64,000 nt of DNA from Patiriisocius sp047731265 (GCF_047731265.1 NZ_CP159835.1:1426001-1490000); one strand, 5' to 3'; positions 34,876 through 44,660 are shown, counted from the stretch's first letter. Program-made: numbers and translations. The notes: generated by a model not told the origin, from the letters alone.

Positions 34876-37683
34876 TTAAAAATTATAAGCGACTTGGATT
34901 CCCAAGTTGATTCCTCTTGTATACGATGCAATTCCAGTTCCGTTAGGGGATGTTACAGGAATATTTCCAATGGATGTTTCTCTATAGTATTCTATTGTTG
35001 GGTTAAGAAGGTTTTTTGCTGCTGCATTTATTTCAAAGTGCTCACCTATTTTATTTTTCCAAACCAAGTCTAATGTTGGAACCCCTTTTTCAATAATATT
35101 TCCCAATTGCCCAGAACCAATAGCGTCTATACGATTGCTGAAATAAGCAAATACTGCTGTTATTTGTGGTTCGTAATTTTCACTCACTACGGGAGTATAA
35201 TTGATGTCAGCATTTACAATAATTGGAGATGCTCCTTGTAAATCCTCTGTTCTTCCTTCATCAAAGGTGGTGCTAAAAAGCCCTTCAGAACTTCTTAAAT
35301 CTTGTTGCGTATAGGTATAAGTAGCGTTTACACCGGCAGATAGTATTGACTTTTCATCTTCATTTCTTAACAGCGTTTTTCTAACTTCAACTTCAAGCCC
35401 TAAAACCTCTGCTTTGTCACCCGTCCTAAAAAAACGTTGGGTTCCAGTAGCATCATTGGCGATAACTCTATTTATTGGATTGTTTATTTGTTTTGCGAAC
35501 GCCGCTATCGAGAATATTTCATTTCTTCCGTAAAAAGACTCATACTTTAAATCTAAATTATAGATTTGAGAAAATGATGGATCATTTAGTAAATCTGGAT
35601 TACCTCCCACTTGATTAGAAATATTTTCATAAACAAATGGCGCAACTTCTTTAAATTCCGGAACGGAAACCGTTTTACTAAAAGCAAATCTTAAGTTTGA
35701 ATCTTCCGATAATGCATATTTTAAATTTAGACTAGGTAAAAAGAATTCTTGTTGCGTTTCTCTAAATCCAGGATCAGATGCAAGTAAATTAATAACATCG
35801 TATTGGATTTCTTGTTTAAACCCTTCAAAACGTATCCCTGGAACAACTAGAAGTTTATCACCAACAATAATTTCAGCATTTATGAACCCAGCATTTATAT
35901 TTAAATTTCCCGTATAAGTATTTTCAGGAAGTCCTGGGCGGTTTTCATTTCCAACACCGTTTTCTGGTGCAATTGCATTAAACACTTCTGTGTTGTAAAG
36001 ACTTCCAAAATTTGCTACTGAAAAAATAGCGTCAAAATTATTTACGTCTGGTGCTTCTATTGTATTATTTTCGAAGGTATACCCATATCTAATATTGTCG
36101 AATACACGCTCCTTTGTTCTCCCGTTATACCCAACATTAACCTTTAATTTTTCTGAAACTTTATATTCTATGGTTAAAGAACTGTTGAGTTCTTCGTCTT
36201 CAATATTTTGAAAATAACGTTGGTTGTCATAATTGGTATTATTGAAAAAGAACGGATTTGTGTTCGGGTCTCCATCGAGAGCGAGGTCATAGCGCTCTAA
36301 AGTAATACGGCGACGGTCTGGTTGTCTTGAAAACACTTTGTTATAACCTACACCATATTCAATTTTAATCTTTTCATCAATTTGATGCTCTCCTAAAATT
36401 TGATTCACAAAAATCATGTCTTGGTCAAATTGAGCATTTTGTTGAAAGAAACCTCTGTCAGTATCCAAGATTGCATCTCTAAAAGCACCTTTACCATTTA
36501 ATCCAAAATAACCCACAACATCACTTGCGCTGTTTATAAATAAGGAGTTGTAACTTATTTTGTGATCGCTATTAAAGCGGTAGATGAAGTTAGCCATCGC
36601 AGTTGTTGTTGTTGAATACTCGTACTCTTCTGCATTTTCAAAACTCTTTTTAGACTCTGTAGAAAACTCTGCGGCGGGTCCTTGTCTGTATTCAAAATAA
36701 TTATTGAATGAGGTAGTAAAGAATACACTAAAACGATCATCGCTTCCAATATCCCAAGATTTTCCTCCACTAATAGTACCTTCTAAAGCAACTGGTGCTC
36801 CCGCAGAAACTGGATCTATACCGTGTGATAATATAACGGCAAAAGGATTATTATCATACCTGTTGTAAAAACCAAAATAGCTAGTTCCTTCGCTCTTTAC
36901 AAAGTTTTGGCCTATCGAATTTGTATTCATTCCAGACCCCAAATTAACGTCTAAAAAACCATCTCCTGTATATTGTTTAGAGACAATATTTATATTTCCA
37001 GCAGAGAAATCGCCATAAAATTTAGAAGAATATGCCTTACTCACGCCAACACTCTGGATAACATCACTAGAGAATAAGCCTAAATCTATATTCTTTTTGT
37101 CAATATCGTTTGAAGGCAAAGAGAGCCCGTTGTACGTAGTATTTAGGTATCTATCACCAAGTCCGCGCACGTAGACATTGCTACCGCCCTCTTGTTTGGA
37201 GATACCTGATATTTTGGTTACAGCACCAGCTGCATCACTAACACCTTTTCGGGCTAGCTCGTCAGATCCAATACTTTGTATAATAGTAGTTGCTTTCTTT
37301 TGTTCTAAAAGTAAGGCGACTTCACTTTCTCTTCTTACGGTGGTCGTTATAATTACTTCGTCTAATGCAGCTGCACTAGCTCCTAAAGGAACATTGATAG
37401 TTGTTACTTTACCTGCTTCTACTTTTGCAGAAAACTCAACCGTTTTATAACCAACAAAACTTATTTGTATAATATATTCGCCGGCGTCGAGATTGTCAAT
37501 TGCATATAAACCATCAAAATCTGAAGTTGTTCCAGTGATGGTTCCTTTAATGATTACACTAGCAAAAGGTAGAGGACTATTGTCAGCATCTTTGTCGGTT
37601 AATTTTCCGACAATTGATCCTGTATTTTGAGCAACGCTAGTCAAACATATTGCGAATAAAACTAAAGTAAAAAGGTATTTCAT
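34876..37683 (-). CDS. TonB-dependent outer-membrane receptor with CarboxypepD_reg-like domain
   Basis: 935 aa from ATG 37683 (a GTG 21 nt upstream is less likely). Signal peptide (MKYLFTLVLFAICLTSVAQ), CarboxypepD_reg-like domain (about 20-105: GSIVGKLTDKDADNSPLPFASVIIKGT...GEYIIQISFVGYKT), plug domain with VYVRGLGDRY near 170, and a large 22-strand barrel ending in GINLGIQVAYNF. It imports a large or scarce ligand using TonB energy. Paired with the beta-helix lipoprotein downstream. Upstream lie six 11-bp-phased GTTA repeats. Ligand not determinable from sequence. Confidence 0.93.
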   Translation of the reverse strand: MKYLFTLVLFAICLTSVAQNTGSIVGKLTDKDADNSPLPFASVIIKGTITGTTSDFDGLYAIDNLDAGEYIIQISFVGYKTVEFSAKVEAGKVTTINVPLGASAAALDEVIITTTVRRESEVALLLEQKKATTIIQSIGSDELARKGVSDAAGAVTKISGISKQEGGSNVYVRGLGDRYLNTTYNGLSLPSNDIDKKNIDLGLFSSDVIQSVGVSKAYSSKFYGDFSAGNINIVSKQYTGDGFLDVNLGSGMNTNSIGQNFVKSEGTSYFGFYNRYDNNPFAVILSHGIDPVSAGAPVALEGTISGGKSWDIGSDDRFSVFFTTSFNNYFEYRQGPAAEFSTESKKSFENAEEYEYSTTTTAMANFIYRFNSDHKISYNSLFINSASDVVGYFGLNGKGAFRDAILDTDRGFFQQNAQFDQDMIFVNQILGEHQIDEKIKIEYGVGYNKVFSRQPDRRRITLERYDLALDGDPNTNPFFFNNTNYDNQRYFQNIEDEELNSSLTIEYKVSEKLKVNVGYNGRTKERVFDNIRYGYTFENNTIEAPDVNNFDAIFSVANFGSLYNTEVFNAIAPENGVGNENRPGLPENTYTGNLNINAGFINAEIIVGDKLLVVPGIRFEGFKQEIQYDVINLLASDPGFRETQQEFFLPSLNLKYALSEDSNLRFAFSKTVSVPEFKEVAPFVYENISNQVGGNPDLLNDPSFSQIYNLDLKYESFYGRNEIFSIAAFAKQINNPINRVIANDATGTQRFFRTGDKAEVLGLEVEVRKTLLRNEDEKSILSAGVNATYTYTQQDLRSSEGLFSTTFDEGRTEDLQGASPIIVNADINYTPVVSENYEPQITAVFAYFSNRIDAIGSGQLGNIIEKGVPTLDLVWKNKIGEHFEINAAAKNLLNPTIEYYRETSIGNIPVTSPNGTGIASYTRGINLGIQVAYNF

Positions 37684-37719
37684 TTTCTTATTAATTGTTG
37701 GCACAAAGAAAGTGACTTA

Positions 37720-37783
37720 GTGTAAAGTTGATGTTACCCTGTGGTTACCGTTTTATTATTGTTGTGTTATCTCAATGTTAAGG
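37720..37783 (+). promoter_or_regulatory. six-unit 11-bp-phased repeat array before the TonB receptor
   Basis: GTAAAG (37722), GTTACC (37733), GTTACC (37744), ATTATT (37755, weak), GTTATC (37766) and GTTAAG (37777) lie exactly 11 bp apart on the plus strand, i.e. on one face of the helix. The layout is that of tandem PhoB-type boxes. The region is shared with the divergent dgt gene. Confidence 0.6.
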
Positions 37784-37856
37784 AGTAATGATAGCGCAGA
37801 TATTGCTTGCTACTTTGTTTTAATTTATATTGCGGGAACAAATAAAATTAAATAGT

Positions 37857-39200
37857 ATGATGCATTGGGAAGCACTATTATCTTTAAAAAAGCAAGGGGT
37901 TAGTAACAAGCGCTTGCGCACTGAGGAGGATGAAACTAGATTAGGTTTTGAAGTGGATTATGACCGTATTGTATTTTCTCACGCGTTTAGAAGTTTACAA
38001 GATAAAACACAAGTAATCCCTTTTTCAAAAACTTCTTTTGTACATACTAGGTTAACACATAGTCTGGAAGTATCAGTTGTGGGACGTTCTCTTGGGCGCC
38101 AGGTAGGAAAGGCGGTTTTAGAAAAACATCCATATTTGAAATCTGTTCATGGCTTTCAGTTTAATGATTTTGGAGCTATTGTCGCTGCCGCTTCTTTAGC
38201 ACACGATATTGGTAATCCTCCCTTTGGACACAGCGGTGAAAAAGCAATAGGGGATTATTTTTCTAACGGAAATGGGAAAAGATTCAAAAACCAACTTACC
38301 GCTAAAGAATATCAAGATATTATTGATTTTGAAGGCAATGCAAATGGATTTAAGATTTTAACCGAAACAAGAAATGGTGTTGAGGGAGGTTTGCGATTAA
38401 CCTATGCAACGTTAGGTGCTTTTATGAAATACCCAAAAGAGTCACTTCCTAAAAAACCCACTCCTTATATAGGAGACAAAAAATACGGTGTTTTTCAATC
38501 TGACAAAGTGTTTTTTGAAGAAGTCGCCCAAGAATTGGGGTTGATTAAAAGGGATCTCACTGGAGATTTTAATTACTGCCGGCACCCCTTGGCATTTTTA
38601 GTAGAAGCCGCAGACGATATTTGTTATACGATAATTGATTTTGAAGATGGAATAAACCTAGGTTTAATAGACGAAGAGTTTGCCTTAGAGTATTTAATAA
38701 CACTGGTAAAGGAAACGATTAATACTGAAAAATACAACCAGCTTTCAAGGACATCAGATCGATTGGCGTACTTAAGATCCCTCGCCATAAACACATTAAT
38801 TACGGAAGCAGTTGCTATGTTTATTGAAAATGAAGAGGCTATTTTAAAAGGGAAATATTCAGAATCTTTGCTTGATAAATCTAAGTACAAAGCTCAAATT
38901 GATGATATTATTAAAATCAGTATTGAGAAAGTATATGAAAGTAAAGAAGTGGTTGAAAAAGAAATTTCAGGATATCATATCATTGCTACGCTACTCGATA
39001 CGTTTACCATTGCCGTCGAGAATTATTATAGCGACCGTAAGATTAGACATTATGACCGACTGATTTTACATGATTTTGAAGAGAATTTGAAAGAGGATCT
39101 TTCCGTTTATGAGTACGTGATGCTTTGTTGCACTTATATTTCAAAGCTAACCGATGGGAATGCCCTCAATATTTTCAGAAAAATCACGGGAAATGTATGA
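37857..39200 (+). CDS. dgt: deoxyguanosinetriphosphate triphosphohydrolase-like protein
   Basis: HD-domain dNTPase splitting dNTPs into deoxynucleoside and triphosphate, keeping dNTP pools balanced. 447 aa from ATG 37857 (the next codon, 37860, is also ATG and gives MHWEALLSLKK, the usual start). It has KRLRTEEDETRLGFEVDYDRI, then HTRLTHSLEVS (first His), the HD pair in AHDIGNPPFGHSGE, and EAADDICYTIIDFEDG. Divergent from the TonB receptor. Confidence 0.94.
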   Translation: MMHWEALLSLKKQGVSNKRLRTEEDETRLGFEVDYDRIVFSHAFRSLQDKTQVIPFSKTSFVHTRLTHSLEVSVVGRSLGRQVGKAVLEKHPYLKSVHGFQFNDFGAIVAAASLAHDIGNPPFGHSGEKAIGDYFSNGNGKRFKNQLTAKEYQDIIDFEGNANGFKILTETRNGVEGGLRLTYATLGAFMKYPKESLPKKPTPYIGDKKYGVFQSDKVFFEEVAQELGLIKRDLTGDFNYCRHPLAFLVEAADDICYTIIDFEDGINLGLIDEEFALEYLITLVKETINTEKYNQLSRTSDRLAYLRSLAINTLITEAVAMFIENEEAILKGKYSESLLDKSKYKAQIDDIIKISIEKVYESKEVVEKEISGYHIIATLLDTFTIAVENYYSDRKIRHYDRLILHDFEENLKEDLSVYEYVMLCCTYISKLTDGNALNIFRKITGNV

Positions 39201-39258
39201 GATTTTAACAAAAGGTGTTAAAGTTATTAATTTAACAGTAAAGCAACTCTTTGTTAGA

Positions 39259-39266
39259 TATTTTTG
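39259..39266 (+). promoter_or_regulatory. -7 box of the M36 peptidase gene
   Basis: TATTTTTG matches TAnnTTTG exactly, 27 nt before the ATG at 39294; a convincing -33 element is not obvious. Confidence 0.5.
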
Positions 39267-39293
39267 AATTGAAACTAAATAAAAAAAACCATT

Positions 39294-41909
39294 ATGACTA
39301 AGAAAATTATGCTACTCTGCGCGTTGTTCATTGTATCCCTTGGATTCTCCCAAGAGTATGACGCAGCACTCAAGAGCTTTTTAAATACCAATAGATCCCA
39401 ACTTGGACTGCAATCTTCCGACTATGAAGAGTTAAAAGTAGTTTCACATAGTTTTTCTAAGAGTATGCAATTAGACAACGTTTACGCAACACAGCGAATC
39501 AATGGAATTGAAGTATACAATTCAAATACCTCATTTGCAGTTAAAAACAATCAAGTACTAAGCGCTAAGGTTTCTTTTACCGTAAATGCAGCGCAAAAAG
39601 TAAATGCTACCAACCCATTAATTTCGGCGTTGGACGCAATTACACGAGCTTCATCACAATTGCAAGTGGGCTCCGCTACAAATTTACAAATAGAAGAAAC
39701 ATTGGGTGCCAATGATTTTCTATTTAATACAGGTGGAATCTCTTCTAACAATATCCCTGTAAAACTAGTGTATCAAACAATGCAAGATGGAGCATTACAG
39801 TTGGCTTGGGATTTAAGTATTTACCTGCTGGATGGGAGCCACTATTTTAGTGCTAGGATAGATGCGCTTACCGGTACCTTACTACAAAAAGATGATTGGG
39901 TTATTAGTTGTGATTTTGGTAAGGGTGATCACAGTCACGCAGCTAAAAATTTAGAATCAAGTGTTTTATTTGCTGAAAACACTACAAAAATGGAAGTGAA
40001 TAGCGCAGGTGGAAACTCCTACAGAGTTTTTGGTTTGCCTTTAGAAAGCCCAAGCCACGGAGCAGATTTTATAGTTATTGATCCATCAGATGCAATTGCT
40101 TCTCCTTTTGGGTGGCACGATACGAATGGTGCTGCGGGCCCAGAGTTTACAATTACAAGAGGTAATAACGTGATTGCTCGTGATGATATAGATGCTAATA
40201 ATTCAGGTGGTTTTTCTCCAGATGGAGGCGCCAGCTTAACGTTCGATTTTCCTTACAATTTTAATACAGATCCCAATAATGTATTAGATTCTGCAATTAC
40301 GAATCTATTTTATTGGAATAATATTATGCACGATGTTTGGTACCAATATGGTTTTGATGAAGCGAGTGGTAATTTCCAAGATAATAATTATGGAAATGGT
40401 GGAAACGCGTCAGATTTTGTGGATGCACAAGCGCAAGACGGCAGCGGAACAAACAACGCAAACTTTGCGACGCCTCCAGATGGAAACAACCCTAGAATGC
40501 AAATGTATTTATGGGATCCACAAGGCCCTGCTGGGGATCCTCTCACCATCAATGCTGGACATCCTTTAACAGGAGGATATACTGGAGCTTCAGCTGGTTT
40601 TGGAGCACCACTTCCAGAGGATATTGCAATAACCTCTGATTTGGTTTTGGTATTGGATAATAATGCTGGTGATTCTGTAGATGAAAATGATTCTTGTGAT
40701 CAAATTACAAATGGAACGGATTTAAATGGGAAAATTGTAGTGATCCGAAGAGGTGGATGTGAGTTTGGGCTTAAAGTTCTTGCAGCAGAAACACAAGGAG
40801 CAGTGGCAGTGATTATGGTTCAAAATGTGAATGAAGCACCCTTTGGAATGGGAGGAGGAGATTTTGGAGATCAAGTTACTATTCCTAGTATAATGGTGGA
40901 GCAGGGTTTTGGTGAAAATCTCATTACGGCACTTTCAAACGGAGATACAGTAAATGGAACCTTATTAAATGCAGGGCCGTTTAGAATTGATGGTGATCTT
41001 GATAATGGTATTATTGCGCACGAATATGGACACGGTATTTCAATTCGATTAACAGGGGGTGCAAGTACATCAGGATGCTTAACAAACGATGAGCAAATGG
41101 GTGAAGGATGGAGTGATTGGTTTGGTTTAATGCTAACACAAAGATCAGGAGATCAATCAAATACAAATAGAGGGATAGGGACTTATGCAATAGGGCAGCC
41201 AACAGACGGTCAAGGAATACGAAACGCTCCTTACAATACAGATTTTGGGGTAAATGGATTTACCTATGGTAACACTAACAATACAGGACAAATCTCTCAA
41301 CCGCACGGTATTGGATTTGTTTGGTCTACTATGTTATGGGATTTAAATTGGGCCTTGATAGATCAATATGGATATGATCCAGATCTTTATAATGGTACAG
41401 GAGGAAATAATCTTGCAATGCAATTAGTCATTGATGGTCTAAAGCTTCAGGGGTGTAGCCCAGGATTTGTAGATGGACGTAACGGTATTTTAGAAGCAGA
41501 TCAACTCGCTAATGACGGTGTCAACGAATGTTTAATTTGGGAAGTATTTGCACGCCGGGGCTTAGGCTTTTCTGCAACGCAAGGAAGTCCTTTTAGTAGA
41601 ACAGACCAATCTGAAGCATTTGACTTACCATCTCAATGTTCATTAGGGAACGAAGATCAAGGAAATCTTGATAATAACTTTATCGTATACCCTAATCCAA
41701 ATGACGGTTTAATAAATATTAGAACCTTGCAGCCAGCAGGGGATGCAACGATTTCAATTTTTGATATCAATGGTCGTAATGTATATAACCTAGATGTGTT
41801 GATGCAGGATATTTTGACAATCAATACCCAAGAATTAACAAGTGGTATTTATATTCTTACTATAGAAGGTCAGAATTATTCGCACACTACCAAATTGATA
41901 GTGAATTAA
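39294..41909 (+). CDS. secreted M36 (fungalysin) metallopeptidase with T9SS sorting domain
   Basis: 871 aa exported protease. Signal peptide about 1-19; FTP-like propeptide (about 20-200); M36 catalytic domain with the zinc motif HEYGHGIS (about 576-583) and the third ligand in GEGWSDWFG about 25 residues later. A PA domain (about 440-555, KIVVIRRGGCEFGLKVLAAE) is inserted before the zinc motif. C-terminal type A sorting domain: FIVYPNPNDGLINI...LTSGIYILTIEGQNYSHTTKLIVN. Secreted by type IX; probably digests extracellular protein. Confidence 0.95.
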   Translation: MTKKIMLLCALFIVSLGFSQEYDAALKSFLNTNRSQLGLQSSDYEELKVVSHSFSKSMQLDNVYATQRINGIEVYNSNTSFAVKNNQVLSAKVSFTVNAAQKVNATNPLISALDAITRASSQLQVGSATNLQIEETLGANDFLFNTGGISSNNIPVKLVYQTMQDGALQLAWDLSIYLLDGSHYFSARIDALTGTLLQKDDWVISCDFGKGDHSHAAKNLESSVLFAENTTKMEVNSAGGNSYRVFGLPLESPSHGADFIVIDPSDAIASPFGWHDTNGAAGPEFTITRGNNVIARDDIDANNSGGFSPDGGASLTFDFPYNFNTDPNNVLDSAITNLFYWNNIMHDVWYQYGFDEASGNFQDNNYGNGGNASDFVDAQAQDGSGTNNANFATPPDGNNPRMQMYLWDPQGPAGDPLTINAGHPLTGGYTGASAGFGAPLPEDIAITSDLVLVLDNNAGDSVDENDSCDQITNGTDLNGKIVVIRRGGCEFGLKVLAAETQGAVAVIMVQNVNEAPFGMGGGDFGDQVTIPSIMVEQGFGENLITALSNGDTVNGTLLNAGPFRIDGDLDNGIIAHEYGHGISIRLTGGASTSGCLTNDEQMGEGWSDWFGLMLTQRSGDQSNTNRGIGTYAIGQPTDGQGIRNAPYNTDFGVNGFTYGNTNNTGQISQPHGIGFVWSTMLWDLNWALIDQYGYDPDLYNGTGGNNLAMQLVIDGLKLQGCSPGFVDGRNGILEADQLANDGVNECLIWEVFARRGLGFSATQGSPFSRTDQSEAFDLPSQCSLGNEDQGNLDNNFIVYPNPNDGLINIRTLQPAGDATISIFDINGRNVYNLDVLMQDILTINTQELTSGIYILTIEGQNYSHTTKLIVN

Positions 41910-41925
41910 TATAATTCAAATAGTA

Positions 41926-41961
41926 TTAAAAAAACCGCTTAAGAAATTAAGCGGTTTTTTT
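41926..41961. terminator. bidirectional terminator between the M36 gene and dxs
   Basis: AACCGCTTAA-GAAA-TTAAGCGGTT, a perfect 10-bp stem with a GAAA tetraloop, preceded by seven A and followed by seven T. It serves both convergent genes; the dxs stop codon lies in the T tract. Confidence 0.93.
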
Positions 41962-43747
41962 ATGCGTTTAAAAGAAGGTCTAATTGAGTCGCTATTTTTT
42001 TAGCCGAAATCCCAGCTAAATCTTGTAATTGTGCTACCGTTCCATGCTGCGGAAAAGTGTCGGGAATGCCTAAAATAGTCACATCATTTTTATAGTGATG
42101 TAGCGCCATAAATTCAGCAACCGAAGAACCAAAACCTCCCGAAATCACGCCATCTTCGATAGTAATTAGTTGTTTGAATTCATTGCAAATTTTATGCAGC
42201 AATTGTTCGTCCAAAGGTTTGATAAATCGAATGTCAAATAATGCTACTCGCTTTTCGTCACTAGGGTGCTCTAATAACTCAATTGCTTTACGCGCATTTT
42301 CTAACATGTTTCCTACGGTAATAATTGCCACATCGGTTCCATTTTTTACCGTAACACCGGTTCCAATGATAACTTTAGAAAAAGGCATTTTCCAATTTAT
42401 AATAGTTCCTCTGCCGCGCGGGTAGCGTATGGCTATTGGATACTTTAATCCTAGTTGCGCTGTGTAAAGAACATTTCTTAATGCTATTTCATTGCTTGGC
42501 GCAACGATAATTAAATTAGGAATACATCTTAAAAATGCGATGTCAAAAATGCCGTGATGGGTGGGGCCATCTTCGCCTACCAATCCAGCTCTATCTAAAC
42601 AAAAGATAACGGGGATGTTTTGAAGGCAAACATCATGTATTACTTGATCGTAGGCTCGTTGTAAAAATGTGGAATAGATATTACAAAAAACGTACAATCC
42701 TTGAGTAGCCAAACCCGCAGCAAGTGTAACGGCGTGTTGTTCTGCAATGCCTACATCAAAGGCGCGTGCAGGAAACGCTTCCATCATATACTTTAAGGAA
42801 CTTCCTGTGGGCATGGCGGGTGTTATGCCAATTATTTTTTCATTCTTTTCAGCCAATTCAACGATCGTATGTCCAAATACATCTTGAAATTTAGGAGGCA
42901 GATGTTCCTCATTTTTTTGAATTCTATTTCCTGTTATGGAATCGAATTTACCAGGAGCGTGATAGGTAATTTGGTCTTCTTCAGCTTGTCGAAGTCCTTT
43001 TCCCTTTTTGGTAATTACGTGCAATATTTTTGGACCTTCTATTTTTTGGAGTCGTTTTAATTCTGAAACTACCATCGCTATATCGTGCCCATCAATAGGG
43101 CCAGAATACTTAAAGTTGAGCGCTTCAAAAATGTTGTCCGTTTCAGGAGCTCCATCAAGATTAACTTTTGTAAAATAAGCTTTCAAAGCACCTACGCTTG
43201 GGTCTATCCCTATGGCATTGTCATTAAGTATTACAAGTAAATTTGTATTGGTAATTCCTGCATGGTTTAATGCTTCAAATGCCATACCACTTGCTATAGA
43301 AGCATCACCTACCACAGCAATATGTTGTCGTAAAGTATCGCCTTTTAACTGTGCTGCAATTGCCATTCCTAAAGTTGCTGAAATAGCGGTACTACTATGG
43401 CCGGTTCCAAAGGCATCATATTCGCTTTCGTCCATTTTTGGAAATCCGCTTATCCCGTAAAGTCTTCTATTGGTGTCAAAAACGTTTTTTCTGCCGGTTA
43501 AAATCTTATGACCATACGCTTGATGGCCGACATCCCATACTAAGATATCTTGAGGTGTATTAAAAACATAATGGAGGGCAATTGTTAATTCGACCACCCC
43601 CAAACTCGCTCCCAAATGTCCTTCTTTAGTAGCGACCATATTAATGATGAAATCACGAAGTTCTTGCGCAAGTTGGGGTAATTTTTCCTGCGGAATTTCC
43701 CTAAGGTCTTTAGGCAAGTTGATTGTATCTAATAGAGGTATTTGCAC
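41960..43747 (-). CDS. dxs: 1-deoxy-D-xylulose-5-phosphate synthase
   Basis: First enzyme of the MEP isoprenoid pathway, joining pyruvate and glyceraldehyde 3-phosphate with thiamine diphosphate. 595 aa. Thiamine-binding GDASIASGMAFEALNHAG near 145-162, catalytic His in KEGHLGASLGVVELTIALHYVF, pyrimidine domain DRAGLVGEDGPTHHGIFDIAFLR, and a C-terminal transketolase domain. The start is GTG at 43747; no ATG fits. A TATCTTTG box (minus, 43752-43759) ends 4 nt before it, so the mRNA is probably leaderless with a GTG start. Confidence 0.97.
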   Translation of the reverse strand: MQIPLLDTINLPKDLREIPQEKLPQLAQELRDFIINMVATKEGHLGASLGVVELTIALHYVFNTPQDILVWDVGHQAYGHKILTGRKNVFDTNRRLYGISGFPKMDESEYDAFGTGHSSTAISATLGMAIAAQLKGDTLRQHIAVVGDASIASGMAFEALNHAGITNTNLLVILNDNAIGIDPSVGALKAYFTKVNLDGAPETDNIFEALNFKYSGPIDGHDIAMVVSELKRLQKIEGPKILHVITKKGKGLRQAEEDQITYHAPGKFDSITGNRIQKNEEHLPPKFQDVFGHTIVELAEKNEKIIGITPAMPTGSSLKYMMEAFPARAFDVGIAEQHAVTLAAGLATQGLYVFCNIYSTFLQRAYDQVIHDVCLQNIPVIFCLDRAGLVGEDGPTHHGIFDIAFLRCIPNLIIVAPSNEIALRNVLYTAQLGLKYPIAIRYPRGRGTIINWKMPFSKVIIGTGVTVKNGTDVAIITVGNMLENARKAIELLEHPSDEKRVALFDIRFIKPLDEQLLHKICNEFKQLITIEDGVISGGFGSSVAEFMALHHYKNDVTILGIPDTFPQHGTVAQLQDLAGISAKKIATQLDLLLNA

Positions 43748-43751
43748 AAAA

Positions 43752-43759
43752 CAAAGATA
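43752..43759 (-). promoter_or_regulatory. dxs -7 box placed 4 nt before a GTG start
   Basis: Perfect TATCTTTG on the minus strand, four T residues/bases, then GTG. Spacing is identical to rimK2, uvrC and the DUF3109 gene. The -33 region is weak. Confidence 0.6.
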
Positions 43760-43820
43760 GTGGTAAACTAAATTGGTTGAATGGTTAAATGGAATTGTTT
43801 AATTTTTTTCTGTTTATCTG

Positions 43821-44111
43821 CTATGGGTGCTTGTAAATCATTAGTAGTTCTTGAATAAGGTTGTATGGAGATAAAACTAGTATTGCTATAGATGCTTTCT
43901 TCACATAAAAAGATTTAAGGAAATTACGCGTATGCATATTTTTTTCAAGTTCTAAATAATCAAAGATGGATCTTGCTATTTTAATATTGTTTCCAACATA
44001 ACGATCGTGGTAGCCCTTCTTGTATAGGTATTGCATAAAATAGCTATAAAATTTTTTCCGATAGTTATTTTCAGAAACATATTCCCTCTCTTGAAAGTCT
44101 ATTGGCATCAC
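43821..44111 (-). pseudogene. tyrosine-recombinase (integrase) N-terminal remnant
   Basis: An open stretch of 96 residues with the look of the SAM-like core-binding domain of Bacteroidota tyrosine recombinases: FYSYFMQYLYKKGYHDRYVGNNIKIARSIFDYLE, then NFLKSFYVKKAS, then LSPYNLIQELL where the family has an L(T/S)..EL motif before the catalytic domain. The catalytic domain (R..HxxR..Y) is absent; stops follow. It may mark an old integration. The assignment is moderate. Confidence 0.35.
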
Positions 44112-44188
44112 AAATTCTTAGGTCAAAATTATTTTCTAAAGCGAATAGTGTAATATTTTTGTGTGCCGCGCCATAATCTTTAATGTTT

Positions 44189-44509
44189 CTAGCACTTATT
44201 TTCGCTCCATTTTTTTGAGGCGCTTTCTAGATTTACTGTCTTTTTAAAATGTATTGAATAGGGGTAATAATGGGTGGTACCCAAAGCTATTGCGTCAAAT
44301 ATGGACATTGAGTAATGCTTAGGTTGGTGTGACTTTCTTTTGTTAGGAAGAACCACTGGCAAATTTTTGATATTCTCTGTAATTACTTTTGCTATTTCAT
44401 ACTTAGAATGTGCGTTAAAAGAGCTAAAAACAAAACGAATATCATTTCGGGAATATTTGTTTATTAATAAACTTTTCTTCTCTGCATATTCTTCTATTCT
44501 TCTATTCAT
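44189..44509 (-). CDS. hypothetical 106-aa ORF, possibly a remnant
   Basis: MNRRIEEYAEKKSLLINKYS..., basic, with no signal peptide or membrane segment; features include FVFSSFNAHSKYEIAKVI and PKHYSMSIFDAIALGTTHYYPYSIH. No family recognised. It lies in a region otherwise made of broken genes, on the same strand as the integrase-like piece, so it may be a fragment of a larger reading frame. Confidence 0.3.
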   Translation of the reverse strand: MNRRIEEYAEKKSLLINKYSRNDIRFVFSSFNAHSKYEIAKVITENIKNLPVVLPNKRKSHQPKHYSMSIFDAIALGTTHYYPYSIHFKKTVNLESASKKWSENKC

Positions 44510-44660
44510 GTAATCATCTTTTTCACTCGTTTAGATTTTCGGCATCCGCAACCTTCGGCATCCTCTAAAACAACTACAGAACGCAAATAAAAATCTAGTT
44601 TTCTTTTATCTTCTCTAATATTTTTTTGTTACAAATAGGGTATGAATGTATAACTACATT

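Noticed and set aside
44189..44509. DUF262-type or ParB-like protein
   Set aside because: No defining motif; only weak resemblance, so left as hypothetical.
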